Assembly: GCA_041594355.1 (NCBI GenBank)
Contig: JBFHMM010000104.1
Coordinates: forward strand, 1-12,304
Direction: 5' to 3'
From: JAIUZI01 sp041594355
GTDB taxonomy: Bacteria > Pseudomonadota > Alphaproteobacteria > Rhodobacterales > Rhodobacteraceae
Length of the DNA: 12,304 bases
The notes beneath the pieces are model-generated. The model had not been told where the DNA came from, ran no database searches, and worked only from the letters and a program-made list of their open reading frames with translations. This document shows, piece after piece, positions 6,329 to 12,304 of the stretch. The position numbers and the translations under genes are program-made. Numbering within the stretch: the stretch's first letter is position 1; every line of letters begins with the position of its first letter.

Positions 6329-6337
6329 CCCTTTCCG

Positions 6338-7162
6338 TTAGCTGAGCCACCGCTTGCGGCGGCGGTACGAGCGGACATCGCGGAACGACTTGCGGCCTTC
6401 GTCCGAGACGCCGAGGTAGAATTCCTTGACGTCGGGGTTTTCGCGCAGTTCGGCGGCGGGGCCGTCCATTACCACGCGGCCCGATTCCAGGATATAGCCG
6501 TAATGCGCATAGCGCAGCGCCACGTTGGTGTTCTGTTCGGCCAGCAGGAAGGTATAGCCCTCTTTCTCGTTCAGGTCCCTGACGATGCCAAAAATCTGTT
6601 CGACAAGCTGCGGCGCCAAACCCATCGAGGGTTCGTCCAGAAGGATGGTTTCGGGACGCGCCATCAGCGCCCGTCCGATCGCCACCATCTGCTGTTCGCC
6701 GCCCGAGGTATAGCCCGCCTGGCTCTTGCGGCGTTCCTTGAGACGCGGGAAATATTGGTAGACCATGTCGAGGTCGTCCTGCATCGCGGCCTTGCCATGC
6801 TTGCGGGTGTAGTAGCCAGTCAGCAGGTTTTCCTCGACGGTGAGGTGTTCGAAGCAATGCCGTCCTTCCATCACCTGGATCACACCCTTACGGACCAGAT
6901 CGGCGGGGTCGGAGTGGTGAACGGTCTCGCCGCGATATTTGATCGACCCCTTGGTCACCTCGCCCCGCTCTGAGTGCAGCAGGTTGGAAATGGCCTTGAG
7001 CGTTGTCGTCTTGCCCGCCCCGTTGCCGCCCAGAAGCGCGGTGATCCCGCCCTTGGGCACCTTGAGCGAGACACCTTTCAACACGAGGATCACGTGGTTG
7101 TAGATCACCTCGATGTTGTTGACCTCCAGAACGGTTTCCTGGGTCTCTCCGCTGTCCAGCAT
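6338..7162 (-). CDS. livF: LIV-type ABC transporter ATP-binding protein LivF
   Basis: This is one of the two ATPases that drive import through LivH/LivM. With the start at 7162 it has 274 residues. Motifs: Walker A GGNGAGKTT (45-53), Q-loop area IQVMEGRHCF (95-104), signature TSGGEQQ (152-158), Walker B ILLDEPSMGLAP (173-184), and LLAEQN (206-211), in which Gln/Asn replaces the switch histidine as is usual for LivF. A basic tail of about 18 residues ending YRRRKRWLS extends past the normal LivF end. The frame is open up to an ATG at 7303, but that version would overlap the binding-protein gene and add 47 residues of non-conserved Pro/Arg-rich sequence; the ATG at 7162, directly before LDSGETQETVLEVNNIEV, begins the real domain. 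Its upstream purine run (AAGAGAAAGA) is a modest ribosome site. Confidence 0.93.
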   Translation of the reverse strand: MLDSGETQETVLEVNNIEVIYNHVILVLKGVSLKVPKGGITALLGGNGAGKTTTLKAISNLLHSERGEVTKGSIKYRGETVHHSDPADLVRKGVIQVMEGRHCFEHLTVEENLLTGYYTRKHGKAAMQDDLDMVYQYFPRLKERRKSQAGYTSGGEQQMVAIGRALMARPETILLDEPSMGLAPQLVEQIFGIVRDLNEKEGYTFLLAEQNTNVALRYAHYGYILESGRVVMDGPAAELRENPDVKEFYLGVSDEGRKSFRDVRSYRRRKRWLS

Positions 7163-7184
7163 CTGATGTCTTTCTCTTGCGCGT

Positions 7185-7243
7185 CCCGCCGGGAGGCGGG
7201 GTTGGGATCTCGGGTGGGTGGGGCGCGGCGGCGAAGCCGCCGC
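7185..7243 (-). other. Two stem-loops between binding-protein and livF genes
   Basis: In the 103-base gap, GCGGCGGC/GCCGCCGC (7225-7232 and 7236-7243, 3-base loop) and CCCGCC/GGCGGG (7185-7190 and 7195-7200, 4-base loop) form two GC hairpins with no T tract. Hairpins after binding-protein genes commonly protect the upstream mRNA or reduce read-through, giving more binding protein than ATPase. That role is inferred. Confidence 0.6.
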
Positions 7244-7265
7244 ATCCCGTGTTACGGCCGGGCGC

Positions 7266-8549
7266 TTAGTTGCAGCGCTCCGCGATGTTGTTTTCGGCAG
7301 CATAGGCCTCGCTGTCTTTTTCGATCAGCGGCTGGATCACTTCAGAATCCGACTGGATATACTCGGAAATCAGCGTCCATTTCTTGGCCTTGGCATCCCA
7401 TTGCTGGACCGCACCCGTGCCGTTGCCACCGTGGTTTTCGCAGGAAACACTAAAGGCGGGCGCGAAATTGGCGAACCCAAGTTCAGCAAGACGCTCCTCG
7501 GTGATTTCCAGCGCCTCCATGCCATCGCGCATCATGCTGGCCGTAATGTCGCCGGTGCCATGAATTTCCTGTGCCTTGCGCGCGGCTTCGGCCGCGAGCG
7601 CCGCGGCATAGAGCCCACGGTTGTAAAGCACGGTTCCCATCTGGTCCCCTGCACCCGCTGCCTTGTCGGCATCGTAGACATATTTCTTGAGGTCGTCATA
7701 AACCGCGAAATCATCGCCCGGCGTGGTCAATGCCAGCGCCTTGTAGCCATGCGAACCTTCGCCAGCCGGCAGAACGTCATTCTCCGAACCGGACCACCAC
7801 ACGCCGATGAACTTGTCCATCGGGAAGCGGATGTTGGCCGCTTCCTGAATTGCGACCGTATTCATGACACCCCAGCCCCACATCAGCACATAGTCAGGGC
7901 GTTCGCGACGGATTTGCAGCCACTGCGATTTCTGTTCCTGCCCCGGATGATCGACCGCCAGCGTTGTCAGCTCAAAACCGTGCTTTTTCGACAGCTCTTC
8001 GAGCGTGCGGATCGGCTCCTTGCCGTAGGCAGAGTTGTGATAGACAAGAGCGATCTTCTTGCCGTTCAGGTCTCCGCCTTCTTCGCCAAGAATATATTTG
8101 ACCGCGATCGAGGCACCGTCCCAGTAGTTCGCAGGGTAGTTGAAGACGTGGCTGAAGATCTTGCCGTTCGCGGCGGAGGTCCGGCCGTAGCCCATCGAGT
8201 GGATCGGAATATCGTCAACGGTCGCCTTGGGGATCAGTTGATAGGTGATGCCGGTCGAATAGGGCTGATACACCAGCGCGCCTTCGGATTTTGTCGCCTC
8301 GTAGCATTCGACGCCCTTTTCGGTATTATAAGCCGTCTCGCAGGGCAGAACCCGGGCCGGCACACCGCCAATACCGCCGTCGCGCTCGTTCAGCATGGTG
8401 AAATAATCGGAATACGCATCCGCCAGCGGAATACCGTTAGCCGCATAGGGGCCGGTCCGATAATCGAGCGACGGGAATACAAGGTCCGCCATGGCCGGAG
8501 CTGCCGCCATCATGGCCGTAACGGCCAGCGTGGTCAGTTTCTTCTTCAT
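7266..8549 (-). CDS. LIV-type ABC transporter periplasmic binding protein
   Basis: The 427-residue product captures the substrate in the periplasm for LivHMGF. It has a signal peptide MKKKLTTLAVTAMMAAAPAMA (cleavage after Ala21) and then a Peripla_BP_6-type two-lobe fold, with strands such as KKIALVYHNSAYGKEPI (164-180) and PDYVLMWGWG (218-227). Four cysteines in the mature part (70, 82, 370, 426) would allow two disulfides. The start at 8549 is chosen over an upstream ATG at 8594 because it begins the signal peptide and has GGGAGG about ten bases before it. It is longer than E. coli LivJ/LivK (about 345 mature residues) and not close to them, so the ligand may not be an amino acid; in Rhodopseudomonas relatives of this family bind aromatic and fatty acids. 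It lies between livM and livF. Confidence 0.92.
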   Translation of the reverse strand: MKKKLTTLAVTAMMAAAPAMADLVFPSLDYRTGPYAANGIPLADAYSDYFTMLNERDGGIGGVPARVLPCETAYNTEKGVECYEATKSEGALVYQPYSTGITYQLIPKATVDDIPIHSMGYGRTSAANGKIFSHVFNYPANYWDGASIAVKYILGEEGGDLNGKKIALVYHNSAYGKEPIRTLEELSKKHGFELTTLAVDHPGQEQKSQWLQIRRERPDYVLMWGWGVMNTVAIQEAANIRFPMDKFIGVWWSGSENDVLPAGEGSHGYKALALTTPGDDFAVYDDLKKYVYDADKAAGAGDQMGTVLYNRGLYAAALAAEAARKAQEIHGTGDITASMMRDGMEALEITEERLAELGFANFAPAFSVSCENHGGNGTGAVQQWDAKAKKWTLISEYIQSDSEVIQPLIEKDSEAYAAENNIAERCN

Positions 8550-8653
8550 TGGATTCAATCCTCCCTTGGTGTCATCCGTTGGTGGTGGCAGCACAATACC
8601 GCCTGTCGTCTCCGGGGCGTCACTTCTCCCCTGTGCCTTGGGCCAGCCCCACG

Positions 8654-9730
8654 TCAGTGCGGGAAAGGCCAGAGTCTCAGTTTCTCCTTGGTCAGGCGCC
8701 AGAGCTGCGCCAACCCGTGTGGCTCAAGGATCAAGAACATGATGATCATCGCGCCTACGATGACAAGCTGCAAATGCGCGACGATATCCGTGGGCCAGCC
8801 CAGCATATCCGCACCTACGACCTTGAGCACAACCGGCAGCACCACGAGGAACGCGGCACCGGCGAAGGACCCAAAAATCGAGCCCAGGCCGCCGATGATG
8901 ACCATGAACAGCACCAGGAACGATTTCTGGATGCCAAAGACTTCGCCGACTTCGACCGCGCCGAGGTAAATCGCGAAGAACAGCGCGCCCGAGACGCCGA
9001 CAAAGAACGAACTGACCGCAAAGGCGCTGAGCTTTGCCGTCAGCGGGTTCACCCCGATGATCTCGGCCGCAATGTCCATGTCGCGGATCGCCATCCAGCT
9101 GCGTCCGATGGTGCCGCGGGTCAGGTTGCGGGCAAGGATCGCGCAGATCGTCACAAAGACCAGGCAGAACAGATAGGTGGCCCAGGCCGGCGCGCTGGGA
9201 CCGGTGACCAGGACGCCAAAGACGGTCCGTTCCGGCGCGTTGATCTGGCCCGAGGCGGAGTAGTTGTAGAACCACGGTACGCGGTTAAAGAGCCAGACCA
9301 GGAAGAACTGTGCCGCCAGCGTGGCCACGGCCAGGTAAAACCCCTTGATCCGCAGGCTGGGCAGGCCGAACAGCACGCCGACCAGCGCGGTCACACCACC
9401 TGCGAGGATGACGTGGACAAAGATGCTGACCTCTGGAAAGGCAGTCATCAGCTTGTAACAGGCATAGGCCCCCACAGCCATGAAACCGCCGGTGCCGAGG
9501 GACACCTGACCGCAATAGCCGGTCAGGATGTTCAGCCCGATCGCCGCGATGGTATAGATCAGGAACGGCAGCAGGATCGCGTTTGCCCAGTAGTCATTGA
9601 TGATGAACGGGATCACCAGAAAGGCGAAGGCCAGAACGACGTAGTACCGGTACCGGTCGAACTTGATCGGAAAGGTCTGGCTGTCCTGCGGGTAAGTGGT
9701 GCTGAAATCTCCAGCTTCACGATAGAACAT
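8654..9730 (-). CDS. livM: LIV-type ABC transporter permease LivM
   Basis: The 358-residue inner-membrane protein pairs with LivH to form the translocation path. It opens with a hydrophilic stretch of about 28 residues and then has roughly ten hydrophobic segments. The N-terminal family block GLNILTGYCGQVSLGTGGFMAVGAY (65-89 in part) and the cytoplasmic coupling loop GRSWMAIRDMDIAAEIIGVN (209-228) followed by KLSAFAVSSFFVGVSGAL (233-250) are both clear. IGGLGSIFG and the terminal EPHGL motif are also typical of LivM. The start ATG at 9730 is three bases after the stop of the small membrane protein gene, so it is probably translated by coupling; the only ribosome-like element is GGGGG ten bases upstream. 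A gap of 104 bases follows before the binding-protein start. Confidence 0.94.
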   Translation of the reverse strand: MFYREAGDFSTTYPQDSQTFPIKFDRYRYYVVLAFAFLVIPFIINDYWANAILLPFLIYTIAAIGLNILTGYCGQVSLGTGGFMAVGAYACYKLMTAFPEVSIFVHVILAGGVTALVGVLFGLPSLRIKGFYLAVATLAAQFFLVWLFNRVPWFYNYSASGQINAPERTVFGVLVTGPSAPAWATYLFCLVFVTICAILARNLTRGTIGRSWMAIRDMDIAAEIIGVNPLTAKLSAFAVSSFFVGVSGALFFAIYLGAVEVGEVFGIQKSFLVLFMVIIGGLGSIFGSFAGAAFLVVLPVVLKVVGADMLGWPTDIVAHLQLVIVGAMIIMFLILEPHGLAQLWRLTKEKLRLWPFPH

Positions 9731-9733
9731 GTG

Positions 9734-10003
9734 TCAAAAGCCCCCTTCGGACTGCGCTTGAGCGTGGGCATGGTTGCGGCGTGCCGCGTCCAGTTGATTT
9801 GAATTCTTGGCAAAGCCGGTGTCTTCGCTGTGGCGCACCAGCCAGAACCAGGCGGCAAGCCCCAGCGCCGCGCCCATGGCAGCGAGCAGCGCGGCGGTGA
9901 TCATCTGGCGGGTGTCCGACGGTTCCGCCGTGAAGGCGAGGTAGCCGAAGGCCCAGAAGCCCGTCCAGGCGATGACGTTGACGATGGCAATGAGCTTGGT
10001 CAC
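9734..10003 (-). CDS. Small two-helix membrane protein between livH and livM
   Basis: I do not recognise a family. The 89-residue product starts at a GTG (10003-10001), one base after the livH stop, with AGAGGG inside the livH end as ribosome site. It ends three bases before livM. Hydrophobic segments at about 3-24 (Trp/Phe-rich, LIAIVNVIAWTGFWAFGYLA) and 35-56 (AALLAAMGAALGLAAWFWL) would form a helical hairpin, with a short TAEPSDTR turn and a polar, His/Gln/Asn-rich tail (57-89) probably on the cytoplasmic side. The frame continues upstream into livH, but that part is out of frame with a conserved gene and should be discarded. Tight packing on both sides indicates co-translation with the two permeases, so an accessory subunit or assembly factor is possible. 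It resembles no canonical Liv component. Coding status is likely; function is unknown. Confidence 0.72.
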   Translation of the reverse strand: MTKLIAIVNVIAWTGFWAFGYLAFTAEPSDTRQMITAALLAAMGAALGLAAWFWLVRHSEDTGFAKNSNQLDAARRNHAHAQAQSEGGF

Positions 10004-10004
10004 G

Positions 10005-10991
10005 TCACACCCTCTCGATGATCTTTTCGCCGAACAGGCCCTGCGGCCGGAACACCAGGAAGACCAGCGCCAGCACATAGGCGAACCAGTTCTCGGTGGC
10101 GCCGCCGACCAGCGGACCGATGAGAAAGTCAAAGAGCTTCTCGCCCACGCCGATGATCAGCCCGCCGACGATGGCGCCGGGGATCGAGGTGAAGCCGCCC
10201 AGCATGAGCACGGGAAGCGCCTTGAGCGCGATCAGCGACAGCGAGAACTGCACGCCCGATTTCGCCCCCCACATGATGCCCGCGACCAGCGCGACGAAAC
10301 CCGCCACCGACCAGACCATGACCCAGATGAAGTTGAGCGAGATGCCCACGGACAACGCCGCCTGGTGGTCATCGGCCACCGCGCGCATGGCGCGGCCTTC
10401 CTTGGTGTACTGGCTGAAGGCCACCAGCGCCACGACCAGCAGCGCAGCGATGACGGTGGCGACGATGTCGAGATTGTCGATGAAGAAGCCGTAGCCGAAG
10501 ATGTTATAGGTTTTCTCGTCGATCCAGACGTTCAGACCCTGCGGCAGGCCGACATCCAGTGTCTTGATCTCGGACCCCCACATCAGGTCCGAGACCCCTT
10601 CGAGGAAATAGGCCAGCCCGATGGTCGCCATGAACAGGATGATCGGCTCCTGGTTGACGAGGTGGCGCATCACGAAGCGCTGCACCGCCCAAGCGAGGAA
10701 GACCATCACCACCATTGTCAGCAGGATCGCCACCAGTGCCGGAACGTGCCAGCCGAAATGCGTGATGTGGGCCCCGAATATGGCGTTGATCAGGTGGCTG
10801 AAGGGCACCTGGCCATCCATGATTCCGACCAGCGTCATCGCGGCAAAAAGAGCCATGACGCCCTGCGCGTAGTTGAAGATGCCCGACGCCTTGTAGATCA
10901 GGACAAAACCAAGGGCGACAAGCGCATAGAGCACGCCGGCCATGAGACCGTTCAGCGTAACCTCCATCGCAAAGATCAATTGTTCAGGCAT
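10005..10991 (-). CDS. livH: LIV-type ABC transporter permease LivH
   Basis: The 328-residue inner-membrane protein is the second permease of the importer. Family marks are the N-terminal block NGLMAGVLYALVALGFVLIY (14-33), KASGIFNYAQGVMALF (34-49), the coupling loop EGRAMRAVADDHQAALSVGI (198-217), and VLMLGGFTSIPGAIVGGLII (261-280), with the usual FRPQGLFG near the end (314-321). About eight to nine membrane segments are visible. An ATG five codons upstream (11006) is possible, but the SD sequence AGGAGGG lies between the two ATGs, five bases before the one at 10991, which therefore is the start. The stop is separated by one base from the next small gene. A perfect palindrome lies between this gene and livG. 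Confidence 0.94.
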   Translation of the reverse strand: MPEQLIFAMEVTLNGLMAGVLYALVALGFVLIYKASGIFNYAQGVMALFAAMTLVGIMDGQVPFSHLINAIFGAHITHFGWHVPALVAILLTMVVMVFLAWAVQRFVMRHLVNQEPIILFMATIGLAYFLEGVSDLMWGSEIKTLDVGLPQGLNVWIDEKTYNIFGYGFFIDNLDIVATVIAALLVVALVAFSQYTKEGRAMRAVADDHQAALSVGISLNFIWVMVWSVAGFVALVAGIMWGAKSGVQFSLSLIALKALPVLMLGGFTSIPGAIVGGLIIGVGEKLFDFLIGPLVGGATENWFAYVLALVFLVFRPQGLFGEKIIERV

Positions 10992-11026
10992 TGCGCCCTC
11001 CTGCAAAATTCGTCGGAGTATTCCGC

Positions 11027-11048
11027 CAAGAAAATTCGAATTTTCTTG
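11027..11048. repeat. Perfect 22-bp AT-rich palindrome between livG and livH
   Basis: CAAGAAAATTC (11027-11037) is followed directly by its exact reverse complement GAATTTTCTTG (11038-11048), with no spacer. It lies in the 71-base gap of an operon whose surroundings are GC-rich. A second, smaller inverted repeat (CGGA, 11014-11017; TCCG, 11022-11025) and a further AAAATTCG copy (11005-11012) are next to it. It may be an operator, an attenuating hairpin or an mRNA processing site. Confidence 0.9.
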
Positions 11049-11062
11049 ACCCCCATCCAGCG

Positions 11063-11881
11063 TCAGTCATGGCTGACCCCCAGGTATGCGTCGATCACGT
11101 CCTGGTTGTTGCGCACCTCGTCCGGGGTGCCGTCTCCGATCTTCTTGCCGTAGTCCATCACCACCACGCGGTCGGAGAGATCCATCACAACGCCCATGTC
11201 ATGTTCGATGAGCGCGATGGTGGTGCCGAATTCGTCGTTCACGTCGAGGATAAAGCGGGACATGTCCTCTTTCTCCTCGACGTTCATGCCGGCCATCGGT
11301 TCGTCCAGCAGCAAAAGCTTGGGTTCGGCGGCCAGCGCACGCGCCAGTTCCACCCGCTTTTTCAGACCGTAAGGCAGCCGCGCGACCGGTGTCTTGCGGA
11401 TCGCCTGGATCTCGAGAAAATCGATAATCCGCTCGGCGACTTCGCGGTTTGCGGTTTCCTCGGCCTCAGCCTTGCCGCGCCAGACCGACTGCGCCAGCAG
11501 GCCACTCTTCATGTGGGTCAACCGGCCGGTCATGACGTTGTCGAGCACGCTCATGCCCTCGAACAACGCGATGTTCTGGAACGTCCGCGCGATGCCCTGG
11601 CGGGCGACCTCGAAGGGTTTCATCTGCGGCCGCTGCGCGCCGCGGAACCAGACTTCGCCCTCCTGCGGGACGTAGAACCCCGAGATCACGTTCAGCATCG
11701 ACGATTTACCGGCGCCGTTGGGGCCGATGATGGCGCGGATTTCGCCTTCGCGGATGTCGAAGGAAATGTCCTTGATCGCCACAACGCCGCCAAAGCGCAG
11801 GGTGATGTTCTTCATCTCCATCACCACGCCGCCAATCTTGCGGCCGTCGGCGGTGGTGTAGCCTTCTGTGCTGTCAAGCAT
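11063..11881 (-). CDS. livG: LIV-type ABC transporter ATP-binding protein LivG
   Basis: This is the second ATPase of the importer, 272 residues, located at the cytoplasmic face. Motifs: Walker A GPNGAGKSS (53-61), Q-loop ARTFQNIALF (98-107), the LivG-type signature LPYGLKKRVELARAL (169-183), Walker B LLLLDEP (189-195), then MAGMN, and the switch His227 in IEHDM. The C-terminus GTPDEVRNNQDVIDAYLG is standard for LivG. The signature has YGLKKR where YGQQRR is more common, a conservative change. The start ATG at 11881 has AAGGA seven bases upstream; the first ~20 residues precede the conserved domain and an internal ATG at residue 21 has no better site. It follows the acyl-CoA ligase gene after 93 bases without a gene, and precedes livH by 71 bases. 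Confidence 0.95.
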   Translation of the reverse strand: MLDSTEGYTTADGRKIGGVVMEMKNITLRFGGVVAIKDISFDIREGEIRAIIGPNGAGKSSMLNVISGFYVPQEGEVWFRGAQRPQMKPFEVARQGIARTFQNIALFEGMSVLDNVMTGRLTHMKSGLLAQSVWRGKAEAEETANREVAERIIDFLEIQAIRKTPVARLPYGLKKRVELARALAAEPKLLLLDEPMAGMNVEEKEDMSRFILDVNDEFGTTIALIEHDMGVVMDLSDRVVVMDYGKKIGDGTPDEVRNNQDVIDAYLGVSHD

Positions 11882-11974
11882 GCGATGTCCTTCTTGTCTG
11901 GCGCCGGTTGCGGGACGGCGGGCGGGGCGATGACCGCAGGTCGAGCGGCGCGCGGCCGTCCAGAGACAGCGTCC

Positions 11975-12304
11975 TCATTCCGCGGCCATCTGCTGCGTGA
12001 TCGGCATCACCTTGGCATTGCGGATCTCAAGCGTGGCGCTGATCGATCCCTTGCGGCCGTCCTCATAGGTCACCTCGGTGGTGGTGCTGACCTTGTCAGA
12101 CCCGTCATAAAGCGCAGTGATGATGTCGGCGAATTTGTCCTCGATGATCCGGCGCCGCACCTTGCGGGTCCGGGTCAGTTCGCCATCGTCGGCGTCCAGT
12201 TCCTTGTGCAGAACGACAAAGCGATGCACTTGGCAGCCCGACAGCATCGGGTCTTCGGAAACCGATTTGTTGACCTCTTCGACATGTTCCTGGATCGCGC
12301 TCAG
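11975..12304 (-). CDS. Long-chain acyl-CoA synthetase-like ligase, C-terminal part
   Basis: Only the last 109 residues are in the window; the gene runs off the right edge, so the frame should be read open from 12304 rather than from the internal ATG at 12247. The part seen starts LSAIQEHVEEVNKSVS and contains HRFVVLHKELDADDGELT (about 28-45) followed by TRTRKVRRRIIEDKFADII, the C-terminal domain of FadD15/ACSL-like AMP-binding enzymes: the turn L(T)xTxKxRR carries the lysine area that follows the acyl-adenylate site. The last ~35 residues, rich in charged and Thr/Ser residues (KVSTTTEVTYEDGRKGSIS), form an extension that is usual in the ligases found next to Liv-type transporters. It would convert an imported carboxylic acid to its CoA ester, probably the first gene of the operon portion seen here. 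Substrate unknown. Confidence 0.85.
   Translation of the reverse strand: MSAIQEHVEEVNKSVSEDPMLSGCQVHRFVVLHKELDADDGELTRTRKVRRRIIEDKFADIITALYDGSDKVSTTTEVTYEDGRKGSISATLEIRNAKVMPITQQMAAE

Noticed and set aside
7163..7303. N-terminal extension of LivF by 47 residues
   Set aside because: It would overlap the binding-protein coding region, is Pro/Arg-rich, and the ABC domain begins right after the internal ATG at 7162.
8550..8594. N-terminal extension of the binding protein by 15 residues
   Set aside because: It would bury the signal peptide and include the ribosome site GGGAGG in the coding region.
7218..8969. Long + strand open frame (583 codons) across the binding protein and livM
   Set aside because: It spans two well-supported genes and their spacer on the other strand and has no recognisable domain.
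11913..11961. Inverted repeat GGACGGC...GCCGTCC upstream of livG
   Set aside because: The arms are seven bases and 35 bases apart in very GC-rich sequence, which is expected by chance.
1..12304. Mobile elements, CRISPR arrays, phage or defence genes
   Set aside because: I found no transposase, integrase, terminal inverted repeats, regularly spaced repeats or phage-like products; the tRNA has no adjoining integrase and no visible att duplication.

Overview
The window looks like a chromosomal stretch of an alphaproteobacterium, most probably a marine Rhodobacterales (roseobacter-type) organism. The grounds are strongly GC-biased third codon positions, a 41-residue zinc-independent ribosomal protein L36, and an ABC transporter cluster carrying acyl-CoA ligase genes of a kind common in that group. 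The genus is inference; no search was run.

Left part (1-~450): the tail of an upstream transcript with a terminator-like hairpin, a tRNA-Val(GAC) gene with CCA encoded, and rpmJ (L36) followed by a clear intrinsic terminator. Iron part (~600-4077): a secreted Fe(III)-binding protein of the FbpA/FutA type on the + strand with its own strong terminator, then an XRE-cupin regulator preceded by an inverted repeat that looks like an autoregulatory operator. Tail-to-tail with the regulator (10-bp overlap) lies a fused two-domain Fe(III) permease of the FbpB type on the - strand. No matching ATPase gene is in the window, so the transporter is either completed elsewhere or shares an ATPase.

Right part (4266-12304): a branched-chain-amino-acid-type (LIV/HAAT family) ABC transporter set on the - strand. 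In transcription order it runs: long-chain acyl-CoA synthetase-like ligase (only its C-terminus is in the window), livG, livH, a small two-helix membrane protein, livM, the periplasmic binding protein, livF. After an interruption comes a phenylacetate-CoA-ligase-like enzyme, also on the - strand. The interruption is a single + strand gene of unknown function whose product is an internal duplication of a domain of about 75 residues. The set reads as a system that imports a carboxylic acid and activates it to its CoA ester. The substrate cannot be told from sequence; aromatic or fatty acids are as plausible as amino acids.

The least explained items are the 89-residue membrane protein translationally packed between livH and livM, the duplicated-domain protein, a perfect 22-bp AT-rich palindrome between livG and livH, and a tRNA-Val acceptor stem with two mismatched pairs. 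I saw no CRISPR array, insertion sequence, integrase, phage gene or defence system.
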